Part shown: in pieces, positions 13,101 through 24,500 of the stretch
Position numbering within the stretch: the stretch's first letter is position 1
How the letters are laid out: each line of letters starts with the position of its first letter
Assembly: GCF_014851395.1 (NCBI RefSeq)
Contig: NW_024040040.1
Span: 15,895,000 to 15,958,999, forward strand
Source of the DNA: Micropterus salmoides
Lineage: Eukaryota > Chordata > Actinopteri > Centrarchiformes > Centrarchidae
DNA: 64,000 nucleotides
Reading direction: 5' to 3'
The notes under the pieces: model-generated
The model's input: the letters and a program-made list of their open reading frames with translations, nothing else
Database searches by the model: none
Told to the model about the DNA's origin: nothing
Translations under genes and position numbers: made by a program

Positions 13101-16100
13101 AACTTTGCTGTCCTGTGGATGGTTGCGTCTGGTTTACAGACCTGTCAAAAAATCGTGTTGCACTCCTGTACCATGCTCTCGAAGATCACTACGGTGAGGT
13201 CAAACCTTTAGAATTGGCGTTCCATGTCGGGAACAGCAGATGTAGTATTTGCATGAGGGTTTTGTGGAGTTTCGAACATTTTCAGCACCATGTTGAAAGA
13301 CACAGACTCGCTCCTCGGCATCCTTGCCCTCACCAGGGTTGTACTGCAAGGTTCAAAACCGGGATGGAAATGAGACGGCACGCCAGGAGGCATAGTCCGC
13401 TGCAGGCAGTGTGCTGCCTCCCTGGTTGTTCTCAACTATTTATTTGTCTCTGGGCACTGAACCTTCATGAAAGAGAACACTATGCTTCCAAACCCACTAA
13501 ACCAGACAAAAACACAGATGAGCAAACGGGTGACAAACATAATACCATGCTGGCTGGGAAGAAACATCTGGATCTTAAGCCAAAAGATGACATTTGTTTC
13601 ACTACTGTAAATAAGACTGTGATTGCAAAGGCTTCTCGTAAATCAAGACAAACCGCAAATAATTCGTCAACAGAAAAACAGGTTAGTGCTCCCCTCAGCA
13701 CTGTCAGAGCATCTCTGTTAAAACAGAAGTTGAAAGAGAACCGTGAGCGCAAAAAGGATTCACATGTCTTGAAGAATCTTTCTAACAAGGACACTTCCTC
13801 ACATTCCACTGTCCCTAATCTGAGATTAAGGCAAACATTAAGAAAAGTAACAAATACAACCCCCAAAACTCTCAAAGTCATCTCATCGTCATTGTTGAAA
13901 CACAATATCAAAGTGAGGCATAAATTCAAGAAAAAGCAGGTCAAAGTAAACACAAAAGGTCCTAAAAGAAGAGGGCGTCCTCCTAAAGCAAAGAAACCTC
14001 TGCATGATGAAAACACTACTGCAGGTCAAAACAATGAAACTGTCAAAGACAAAACTGCTCCACAGAAGGATCAGAAAAGCAATGCGCAGCCTGCAAGCCT
14101 TCCTAAAGCAGCAGAGACTTCAAATACAAGCAACACTTTACAGGAAGAAGAAAAGTGTGAGCAGATCCAAGATGAAGTCAAAAATAGGGGAACATCTAGT
14201 AAAGAATCAGAGTCTAAGAAATCTGTGAACAAGCAGGTTAAGACGAATCATATTAAACAGAAGGGGGTCTCACATAATACCTCTACAGCTATATTGACAG
14301 CTAACAGTTTAAATCAATCAGTCACCACCACCTCAGCAGACAAAACACAGAAGTTAACCACTGACAAAATGAAGAAACCGCATGAAGCGAAAAAACGCCC
14401 CGCTCCTAAAGAAACCAGTAGTCAAAGTGAATCTTCAGACTTCTGCAAGTCAAAAAAGCACAAGGTTACAAATAGCAAAGCCAACACAGAGATTGTCAAG
14501 AAAAAATCTCCCCTCAAAGAACCACAGTCTGCCTCGAAAAAGAATGCCACGTCAAAAGCTGTTGTCCCACATGAGGCCACAGCAAAGAGAAAAGCAGAAA
14601 ACAAAGACTCCACACAAAACAGCTCTGATAATTCTGCGCCTGCCACTTCTGGAGAGAAAACACTCAAGGTACCAACAGAAGGAAAGTTAAACAAACCACA
14701 TAAAGAAGGAAAGAAAGAAAAGAAAAACAATGCCACTTCTTCAGACTCAGGCAAGCAAAATAAGAAGCACAAAGACGTTAATAAAAAGGGGGACAAGAAA
14801 GCAGTCAAGGACAGACGGCCGTGCAAAGATGCAAGCAAGACATCCGCTTTCAAAAAGGCAGCCAAGTCCAAATCTGTAGACCAGCAGGTTGAGGCTAACA
14901 CAGCAGAGAGCTCTCCTGGTGTGGAAGGAAAAGCTAAACAAGAAACATTAGATGCCACACCTGACACCCCCTGTTCCTCCATCCCTGCTGCTACAACTAG
15001 CAGCTTAGATGAAACGACTTTTCCATGCACTGCCACTGAAGAGAACATGCAGAAAGTAACGAAAAAAGAAAAAGACCCCAACAAAGCAAAAAAGAAGCGC
15101 AAGGATGTTCATAAAGAAGGTGCCGCAAAGGCTGTCAAGAATAACGGCAAAGATCAGGGTGTTCCATCAGCATCCAAGAAGCCAGCAAAATCAAAAATTC
15201 AAGTCCAACCAAAGCTAGTGGAGAGCTCCGCCGGCGAGGAGGGAAACGCATCAGCGGAAACGGCACAAAGCACAATTAGCGGCGCCGGATACGCTGTAGT
15301 AACGAACGGACAACCGGCAAGGGAGGAAGTAAAATCAACGGTGTGTAAGGACACTCTTGCAGAGTATGGGAAGAGGCCATACATGCGTCTGCCACCTACA
15401 GCGTACCTGGATGAGAAGTACATCACCATGCCAAAACGGAGGAAGGAGATGCCTTTCCACTCGTCTCCGAGTCCCCCTCGTCAGCAGGCGAAAGTTACCG
15501 CAGTTCTGCAGAGACAACGATGTGCCAACTGTTTTGCTACATTCAACAGTGCTGAGGATCTGCAGAGTCATGTCCAGCTGCAGAAGTGTTCCAACCTCTT
15601 TGGATTTGACTCTGATGATGAGGGTGAGTCTGCCGCCGCTATTATTGAAATCCAAATCAATGTAAGTGTCAGTTCAGCAGGCTTGAACCTTGACAAAACT
15701 GTATTGGCTCAAAAACAAGACAGCTCTGATAAGACGACAAGGTTTATGCTTCAAGGAAGTGTATTCACATCTCAACATGATTTCAGGTGCAAAGGCAAGC
15801 GAGTGCCCGCACACTGAATAGATACTGCCAAAAATGTGATTTATTAAGTACAAATAGGACCTTTTGACACAAAGTAGAATTCAACAAGCTCACATATAGA
15901 CTTCACCAGACCAACCAAGTGAATCCTAGGTTGACCCTACATTTGTTTGACCATCTGACAACAAATTCTGATAGACCGTTGTGGCCAAAAATGTTATCAC
16001 GATTAAAAAATTTCATATCATTTGATGTCGATAATAATCACAATAAATGTCAAATTATTATTTCTATCAAGTTTAAAGGCTGATTTTTGCTCCTGAGTGA

Positions 16101-16526
16101 AAGCTGAAGAAACCAAATTGTTAATTGTTGTTTTAAACTGCTTTATGGTCAGAACATGACAAAATAGATACCAATCAGTGGATCTCTTACCAAATCTGAG
16201 GTAGAAGATTCAAAACAACTTTGATAAAGTCATTTTTTTTTTTTCAACAAAAATGCTAAAAAACATTAAGGCTGCCGCCACACACCGTAGAAGTCAGTGT
16301 TAGACCTGGTACTCTCTGCTTTCAAAAATATTTTCTGTTTTGAATTGTGTAGACCTCAAAATAAAACAACATGTACAAAATTTTCAAAAGAAAAACAAAC
16401 TGTATTTGGGCCAATGTAGTGATAAATAACGCAAGCACAGATTCCCATTTGATAAACTGATATTTAGTTTTCATTATTCTCTTTCATTTTTTTTTTTTTT
16501 TTTTTTCTGTTTCAGGTAACAGTTGA
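4182..16526 (+). CDS. znf654: Zinc finger protein 654 (ZNF292/RLF/ZNF654 family), whole gene
   Basis: Exons seen: 4182-4307, 5578-5723, 8522-8657, 8885-9087, 9250-9386, 9554-9695, 9811-10092, 10244-15623 and probably 16516-16526. Each has GT/AG borders. Phases agree except across 5723/8522, where one exon is missing, probably in the N gap. The N-terminal helical region is diagnostic: HASRWQVPLPQLGILETALC in exon 2, PVFFELRVRYLLSCERVSEA, and LDLVF-type IWSKL, then NDLEVCRACALLVFFLER and ILKKDLYFDPEFWN at the start of the large exon. The C-terminus has YMRLPPTAYLDEKY, MPKRRK and LFGFDSDDE, as in ZNF654 and unlike RLF. The role is inferred: a nuclear DNA-binding protein of poorly known function. 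The joined protein is about 2190 residues plus the missing exon, about twice the mammalian length as I remember it. Confidence 0.88.
6886..7319 (-). mobile_element. hAT-type MITE (family A), complete copy with 8-bp target duplication
   Basis: This 434-base element begins TAGGGCTGGACAATAA and ends TTATCGTCCAGCCCTA, so the termini are inverted repeats. It is flanked on both sides by AATGAATG (6878-6885 and 7320-7327), an 8-bp duplication as made by hAT transposases. It has no ORF. Reverse complemented, it matches the copies at 15983 and 37327. It lies in a znf654 intron. Confidence 0.85.
7939..7957. repeat. (AG)n microsatellite at the edge of the assembly gap
   Basis: A pure AG run enters the N block. 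Such a run commonly breaks assemblies, so its true length is unknown. Confidence 0.9.
7958..8457. other. Assembly gap, 500 N
   Basis: Exactly 500 N, which looks like a placeholder length. It lies within znf654. The family has an exon between those seen at 5578-5723 and 8522-8657. The splice phases do not match across it (exon 2 ends in phase 2, the next exon begins in phase 0), so a missing coding exon is expected here. Confidence 0.95.
10244..15623 (+). CDS. znf654: znf654 giant exon: zinc fingers and Lys/Ser/Thr-rich region
   Basis: This single exon encodes nearly 1800 residues. Seven zinc fingers are visible. Two are near 12380-12530 (CTFC...H, CMFC...H). One is CPVDGC near 13110. CSIC lies near 13240, CPHQGC and CCLPGC lie at 13325-13480, and a C2HC-type CANC finger sits near 15520-15590. 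Between 11290 and 11690 lie three degenerate tandem repeats of about 45 residues (RELCGKPAAEM, RELPKKPAAEM, RELCEDSAVEM). Near 13961-13999 is an AT-hook-like KRRGRPPKAKK. From about 13500 to 15300 the protein is very rich in Lys, Ser and Thr, probably disordered. The exon begins in the conserved ILKKDLYFDPEFW block. An alternative reading runs past 15623 to a stop at 15815-15817. Confidence 0.87.
15624..16515 (+). other. znf654: Probable last intron of znf654, or read-through C-terminus
   Basis: Right after the conserved LFGFDSDDEG the sequence offers a strong donor (G|GTGAGT at 15624). A strong acceptor with a long T-run and TTTCAG ends at 15515+1000, that is 16515. Splicing gives a protein ending in DDEGNS with a TGA at 16524-16526, close to where ZNF654 proteins normally end. 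Without splicing the frame continues 64 unconserved residues to 15817. A MITE relic within the interval (15983 on) also fits an intron or UTR. Confidence 0.6.
15983..16245 (+). mobile_element. hAT-type MITE (family A), truncated copy
   Basis: Starting GGCCAAAAATGTTATCACGA, this segment matches the MITE at 37327 and the reverse complement of 6886-7319. Shared landmarks are the ATCGATAAT-like block, AGTTTAAAGGCTGATTTTTG, and the ATCTGAGG plus ATTCAAAACAA blocks. The left terminal repeat is lost and the right end fades into a T-run. Confidence 0.7.
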
Positions 16527-19500
16527 GCATGTCTAACTAAGTCAAAGTGACTGACATTTTGAATGCATAATAGACGGACCTGTGGACCTTAATGGAGCCC
16601 CTGGATCGCCCCTCAAAGGATCAGTGCTCTCTGGATGACTTGTTTATTACTGTGGGCAACCAGTCGTTTATGTGGGACTGAAAAGAGCTGTGAGACTTGC
16701 AGCATGTGCCTGTGACACGAGGCCCTGGAGAGGCCAGAACACACAAACTAGCCAATCGATAAAAAGACATGGGAACTGACTCCCAGTCAGACTGTTAGCA
16801 GAACAGCTAGTACTGAAGTGCCTGCTCTGGAACCGCTGTGCTGTTTCCAGCTGCTTCACCTGGTATGGAGATTATGCATTGTGGTTTAAAGACTGGATTA
16901 TTGGAAGCTGTGAAGGAAAAAACAACAACAACAAAAAAAAAACTGACGCTAGATGACAGGCTGCTCCTGCTATCACTAGATTCATCACTTTTCACATCAG
17001 TAAGCCATATAATTCCATTGTTTGCTTTTTGCACTCTTATAAGATTTCTCAGTTTCTTTCTGCTTAAACTCTCAAAGTGATGCGGATTGTACAACAAATG
17101 AAGCATCTAAAAACTCATACTGTATTAACATCCTAAATATAATTTAACTCTGACAAGCTGTAAGATTGCTGTATCATCTTGGGGAACTTTTATGTATAAT
17201 TCCTGTTTAAATGCTAATTTTATTTCTTATATCAAGTTCCCTATGGCGTGGATTAGGTCTGTGGCTGTCCTCACCATGAGTAACCAGTAGGGGTCAGCGT
17301 ACATCAATTTCTTTTTGTTAACGTCCTTTTTGCAGCTGAAGAATTCTACATTCAAAGCTGCTCCACTGGATTCATCACTGTACAGACTCAAAAAGCATCT
17401 TCACTTCCAATCACATACATCAAGCTGTATTTCCTTTAGCAATAACAACAAACATGCCAGTATCTCACTAATATTTTAACTGATTTCTGTCTCTGAACAT
17501 GTCTATTATTTGCTGCCAGTGGAGCAGCTGACAGTCTGGCTTATATTATATTTTCTCACTTAAACAGATTTTAAAATAGTATCTTTACTGAACTGTCCAG
17601 GACCATAGACACATTGATTTCTCTTTTAAGGTGAGTGTTCTCTTTGAGGTTTCCTTTAAAGAGAAACTGTCATAAACTGCTACAGTTTAAAGTGTCACCA
17701 GTCTTTAATGCGCAGCAGCAGGTTATATTTATTTGTTTTATTTTCTATCTTTTGTAAATATTTGAAGAGTTTCAATGGCTTATTATATAAGGGGGTGATG
17801 GAGCCGGATTTATATTTTGTTCCTGAGATAAAAATAAAACATTTGAAATGGCATCTATTTTGTTGGCCTTGTTGTGGAATCCAATACACCAGAGAAGTGC
17901 ATTTTGTTTTTCATCAAGGGCAATGAGAAGTTTATTCTAAAAGTAGGAAATGAAATGCTTCAGCGCACTGGCAACATATTAAGACAGCAGGGTTAGACAG
18001 TGGGCTGCAGAGGAAGAGAAAATATTAAATTATATCTAAAGTAGACTGATCCCTCACAGGATAAATCTTCACCTTTTACAACCTTTGGCTAGGGTCTTAC
18101 AAATATTAAACTTTGCAATCCAACATGTGAAACTATTTCAAAGGTAAAGCCAAGGAGGTGACCCCAAAAGTAATATGTTTTTAGCCAGTGTAAATAAGTT
18201 CAGTTAATTTACAAAATAACAAAAGTAATTAACTGTAAGCCCCTGCTGCCCCTCCAAAAAGCACCAGTCTGCACATTTTAAATACTTAAGCTCTGAGCGT
18301 TTTCTTGTGAGGGTAGTGAAAATGTAGCAAATCTCCCAGATTGTCTGGATTGAAACAGGCTGCCAATCAAGACAAAAGTTAGTTCTACTCCACTCTCTTT
18401 TTCTTACTTCCTTTCACTGTGCAGTTTGAGTTTGAAGAACAGAAGAAGCTCACGACTTTTATTAACTTCAAGCACTAAAAAGACCTGGATGTTCTCCAAC
18501 TGTAGCCTCAGACTCTCACTGCCTGAAACTCCACTGACATTTCAGGGTAATTTTCTGGCAACATGAGCACAATTTCTCGAAAATGGCATGTAGCGTTACT
18601 TTGAAATAAATCCTATTTCTGCCAGTCATTGTCAGTATGGCAGCCAAATTGGATATTAACTGCACAGCCTTGATTTGACACAGTTGTTCACACATTCTAC
18701 TAAAATAATTAGAGATTTAATATGTTCTAGGGAGCTGAGGCTTTCTATGGCTGATGGCAGTGATTACCATTCAGCCATTTATCACTGTAATCAGCTAATG
18801 ATACAGATAAACAAATGCCAAAGCACTTCTACAGGCAGACGGTCTCAAGGGCTGGACAGAAAGGCGATCGCTTTGTTTTCCATCTGAGTCAATATTGTTT
18901 ATTGTGGTAGACACGGATGGAGGGAGAGAGAGACGAGGGAGAAGAAGAAACAGGAGACCATGGGAAGGGTCAAGTTTCCACCCACAGGTGTGTGTGTGTG
19001 TTTGCGTGCGTGCCTGCGCACACGTGTGGAGGTACTTTTCTCTGGGCTTGTCACTTGAAACATGAGCAGCATAACGTGCATTTCTCATCCTCCACTTGCC
19101 AGAGAGTTAACTGACAATATTTTTTTTTTAAAGGAGCAGTCACAAATTTCAGGATCGTTGTATGTGTTATAATTGTATTATATGTTTTATATTTCTGGAA
19201 ATTTGGGGGCATAATAAATGCATGCAGAGAGGAGTTAACACTCTACACTATACATATGTATACATATGTAATGGGTTTTTTATGGCTGATTCAAATTTTT
19301 GGACTAAATACTGTTTTTATGCAACAAAACAAAATGAAAGGACCGCAGTAGGCCTACTCATTATAAAGTAGGCTATACAAATTGTAGGGCGATACAGTTT
19401 TTCAGAAAATGTACCTAACTGAACAGTTAAAGTAAACTGACACTGTAGCTTTTGAGAGGAAAAATAACACTATGCTCCACTTAGAAATGAAATGTTGAAT

Positions 19501-20939
19501 TCATAGGTAATAAAATACACCGATCAGTACATTCAGGGGTTTTGCTGCTACAGCCTTTGTTGATCTACTATGACTGTAGCACACAGTGGCTAATGTTAGC
19601 TACCTTTAGGTAAACATAGTTGTAAAATGCACATTACTTAGTCAGTTAGCTGACTTTATCACTCACCTTGTGCTACTGTTACAATAGCTTAGCATTTCAG
19701 CTAAATGCTAAACATCTCTATGCAATAGTTTAGCATTTAGCAACCATCACTTGTAGCCGTAGTAGCCGGCGTTCAGCAAAAGTTGTTGCTTTAAATGACA
19801 AACTAAAAATATGAAATGTTGCTTTTCTTTAAATACTTTGACAATTTTACAGAGTTTGGTTAGTGTGTAGTCAAACATTTCTTGCATGGTTTGTTCTGCG
19901 GGGGGAATTTGAATTTACTTCACTCAATGCAGCATTAAGTTTTTTGCGGTTAGACATGATAAACTAAATAATAATAAGTGTTCTAAATATTTTGACTAAA
20001 ACATACAACACATTCTTTTTTCCTCACAGGCTGTTGCTGCCAGTCAAAACATATAATATACAACATTAACAAAACAGGGACACAAACATATTAGTCTAAG
20101 GCTTTTAATCCATAAAACTACTTTAAATATTTAATAGTAGCATGATAAAATAGTTTCAGTTTATCTCTACATCCATATAGCACAAAAACTACAATCATTT
20201 TTACACTGCAAATCTTCATCCTAACATTTAGTGTATTTCGGAGACCTAAAATCATATTCTTTCAAAGCTGTATTAGGTGTCTAAATGAACTGTTAAAATC
20301 AATCTTTTGCAGTGCAGACAAAATGGAGAATGTAGAACATAATTTAAATTCTCCATGCTATTGAACTGCTGGAGTATAAAGACATGTAAATAGTTTCATC
20401 CCAAAACAATATTTAGTTATGATAGTGACTTAAATACAGTATTTTACAACACATGATTCCAGATTCAAAATATCAGTTTTAAATATGAAAAAGTTTTTAA
20501 ATTTAAATATTTACAAATAATATTACTTAGAGTGTAAAGTTAAATTACTAGAAGAAACAGAAATGTACCGAAGAGTGTACCCATCAATTGTGATTGGATT
20601 CAGCTGTGTGTGAGTGAAATCTTCAAAGAGCAGCACTTCAGTAGAGGCAAGTAGAAACTGGAGGATATAATAGCTGTTTGGGAGTGTTGAAATGAGCATT
20701 TAATTGAACAGGGCCTGGCAATAAACCTCTACTCTTAGGGAAAAAATCTGAATGCTGTACCAAAAACCAATATATACTGTCACCGTTTGCACCTCTGCTA
20801 AAAGAGGGAGAATAAGGCTCTGGCAACTTCACATTACATTCTGCTAAAAAAATACTTCAACCTCTTAAATATCTCATGACTCAATACTGCTAAAGTGTGA
20901 AGTTGCCCACAGCTTATTTAATCTTAAAACAAAAAGCAT
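16527..20939 (+). other. znf654 3'UTR and intergenic DNA; no gene seen
   Basis: The first part should be znf654 3'UTR; one AATAAA lies at 17833-17838. The rest, to the 3' end of vegfc, is AT-rich with no supported coding region, tRNA or complete transposon. Short ORFs here have no conserved features. A short GT-rich patch near 18989 is a minor microsatellite. Confidence 0.55.
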
Positions 20940-21502
20940 GGAGTCTGGTCTGTTATTATTTTATTCCACTTTCCATTTCACACAGTCATGAGCGTTGCCT
21001 CTGCAGCAGGTCGGTGGTTAAATATCTTGCTCAAACACGTTGCAGCTGGGATGAACGCTGGCTCAGAGTCTGATTGATCCATCCCTTTCCCCATTCCTTG
21101 CTGCTGTGCTTTTACGCAGTCTCCAGGTGTGATTGGTTGCTTCCAGTCACAGTCGTGTTATTAGTGTTGGGGAAAAGTCCCAGAGAGTCAAATATCTCTC
21201 CTCCTTTTCTCTCTTCAGCTGAGATAACTCCACTTTTATGAGTTTTGCTGCATACACGTGGCTGTTTTGGCCTTTTTGTCTCACTTTGAAGCACTCCCAC
21301 CCTCGTTTGTGCCAGAGCACAGACAAATGCTTCTTGTAGTCTGTTGTAATCCAGTAAATGTGTAGATCCACCTTCCTGTCCTCCTGTCTGTCAAGAGGCC
21401 CTTCCTTGTTCTTGTACCTTTGTTGTCAGGCCAAAAGGTTTCTAACCTCAAGTTGAAGGCCAATAAATGGCGGCATCTGCTCCCCTGTCTGTCTGTGATT
21501 GG
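20940..21502 (-). other. vegfc: vegfc 3'UTR with possible polyadenylation signal
   Basis: Downstream of the vegfc stop on the minus strand, the first clear AATAAA is at 20960-20965. This implies a 3'UTR of about 540 bases. Only the hexamer supports this. Confidence 0.4.
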
Positions 21503-24500
21503 TTAATTCCACTCAGGCCTCATGTAGTTGGGGATGCACTGGCAGACTTGGGGGCTGTAGTAAAAACCAGTCGGGCAAACGGGTCTGGGTTTTCTGCAGG
21601 GCAACCTGTAACAGCTAGACAGAGGGAGAAGAAGGAGGAAAATGGAAGAGAACGCCAGAAAAAGCAAGATCAAGAGAAAGATGGAAAGAAGGAGGCAAAG
21701 TAGAAAAAGACAGAAAATGAAAGATGGGTGGAGGAAAGGAAGGGTGAGGTTGAGAGAAGGAGGAGAAAGCAACAGAGAAGAAATAAAAAGAAAACACAGC
21801 AGAGATTATATTCTCTTGGCATGGATACTATTGGTTATTCAGATATTCACATCCTTTTTGGATAAACCCTGATCCAAGTTTTATTTGTGCGTGCATCAAG
21901 CGATTCTGTGTGTGAGTAAAAAGTATTTCTCCAGAGAGGGGAGGAATGTGGCCAAATTCTGGGAACACTCCTCTTCAAAATCACAGTAGGTGTATCTTCT
22001 GTTGTACCACCTCCTGTGACCAGATGTTGAATCGAACATAAAAAATAGACAAAATGATGAAACAAATGATGGAAAAAGGTGTTATCTTGTGCATACTTGA
22101 ATAATTATGTCCTATACTGCCTTGTCTGTATTAAAGAGCTGAATTGGGTTACACCAGCTATTCAAAAAGCCATAGGCTGCTAAGTTTGTGTATCTTTATC
22201 TTTCTCAGATACCACTAGCTAGTTTCAAATTAGTGATTTACTGATTAGCACCATTAAAACTTAAGAAGTAGTAATTTTACCAGTTCGACACAGTTACAGT
22301 TAGACTCGTTTTACTGAAAATCTGTTGCTAGCAAAGATAAAAATACTAGCTTATATTACTGTAGCATCCCAAGTTGTAGCATAACTTCCAAAAACTGGTT
22401 TTAAGGGGACAAACATTACATTTAACTACTAATCCTTTATCCTAAGATTTTTAATGTATCATTTTATGTGTCTGGTCTATAGGTCTGGTCAGATTTGTCA
22501 ACCATATTTCATCAAACTCCTTCAAAACAGTCGGTCTTATATTAGCAAGCTAACGTTAGCGTTATTTAATTAGCTAGTTAGCTACAGTACTTTCCTACGC
22601 AACAGCTGGCAGTTACCTTAGTGGGTGTAGATATTTAAATACTATAATAGTTACTAGCTAAATAACTATAATCTCTACAAAGAACAAGTTCATGTTGTGG
22701 AATCGGTTTTAATTAGTGTAAATCTTCACTTGAACAAATAGGATAGTTTGAAGAATTTGGAACTTTAAGCTGTGAAATATTTGAATTTTACTTGCACCTG
22801 CAAGGATTACATGGACAGACAAAATGGAGGCTGCAACAAGAAAATCTAACTCATTCTAAGTCTCAGTTTGAGTACATATCGTATTTATTTCAGCCCTCTT
22901 AAGCTGAAGTTGGACACTTAGCCATCAAAGGTCACTTTGGTGTTTATATGTCCATGAACCTTCCCACATGCGTAAAGCCATGATTAAAAATCACTCTTAT
23001 CAAAGCTATGTTTTTCCTTGTGCCTTGTGTCACTCCATCTATTTCTTAGCCTGCCCGCCTATCTGATGGCTGCTCTGCTCACTGTCATCAAGTTCACCCT
23101 GTCTCCATGTCTGTCTCTCCGCAGGCCTCTTGGGTCAGAGGAAGGTTGATCCCTTGCATGCCTGCTGTGGGAACCGCAACACACATGCAAAACGCGCACA
23201 CGCAGCTGAAATCATGGCCGAATGTTTAAGACACCCTGTGTCCATAAATGGTCATATGGAAACATGCGAACGAAAGAAAATGGAGAACGAAAGATTTTCT
23301 TTTTCGAGTTTGGAATGTTTTACATGTCCATTGAGAGTTTGCTTGCTTTCCCACTCTAACTGTCTTTCTGTCAAAGCTCTGGTTCTCACTCTTTCCTCAC
23401 CCCTGTCTCTTGCTGAGCTCCCAGGGTGAAGAGTTGTGATGGCACCCCAAGGGCCGACCCGGATGAGCTAGCGCCTAAAGCACAGCAGACAGGACCAGCT
23501 CTCCCAATGTAAGTTCAGGGATCCTGTAATGAACTGGCATGCAGAAATTATGCTTTTGAGTTGTAGAGAATTTAGAGGTGCATCACAAATCTTTCAAGCT
23601 TTGGCAGCGGTCCACTGGAGATTTGAGGCAACTTTACCATATATACACACAATTATTTAACAATTTTAAGTTTATATTGTGCTTAAATGCTTTTATAATT
23701 CTTGAATTACGGCTTCTATAATTCCAAATTTAAGTTACTGTAACCCAGGACCTTTCTTGTACTTAGCTACAGTTCCAAAACACTTCAAGTTAGCTTTGAA
23801 GAGGGAACCAGATTAAATGAGGAACCGCAAGAGTGACACACTAACCACAGACTGCCTGGTAACAAGGAGGAGGAAATACAAATTATAATTCAAGAAAATA
23901 TACTTTTACCAGTAGAAACCTGTTCTGAAATCAGCATTGTCAATACAATTATATCTTTGTTTTAAGACACTATGTACTGATGATAGTCATCGCTGTCCAA
24001 GAGATCAGGGTGTCCTTTGGCCCTAGAGCACATGTTACATCAGCTACTTGCCCTCTATTGCTCTCTTAAAACTCTTTAGCCTGAGTGTGTTCTGGGCCAC
24101 AGATGGCAGTCTGTGCTTTATGTAATGGAATGAGAGTATTCATGTTATGGACAAGTGCAGCACAGCAGCAGGAAAATTTGCAGAACTGTGGATTTACATG
24201 AGGTCATGGAGTTTTTTTTTTATGCAACTGTGGTAGTAGGAAAAGAGGAACTAATAACTTGAATGAACTGTTTTGACACAACCTGGAAACCAGACTTAGA
24301 TACTCTGTATTAGAGTTGTGTATAAACACATTATTTTCATTAATACATTTTACAGTAAAGTACAGGATTAATGTTGTTCCCCATACAGACACAAGATAAA
24401 ATGTTTGTTGTTGCTTATTTGCTTTTTTGGCTTAGGGCAGAGGGGGTTCTAATAGTTAAGGATCTACTTGGCAGAGACCCAGAATGTGGATACTTGGGAT

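Noticed and set aside
14422..15102. Minus-strand ORF of 226 codons inside znf654
   Set aside because: It is the complement of the Lys/Ser-rich coding strand, which gives a Phe/Leu-rich frame with few stops. The plus strand carries the conserved zinc-finger protein.
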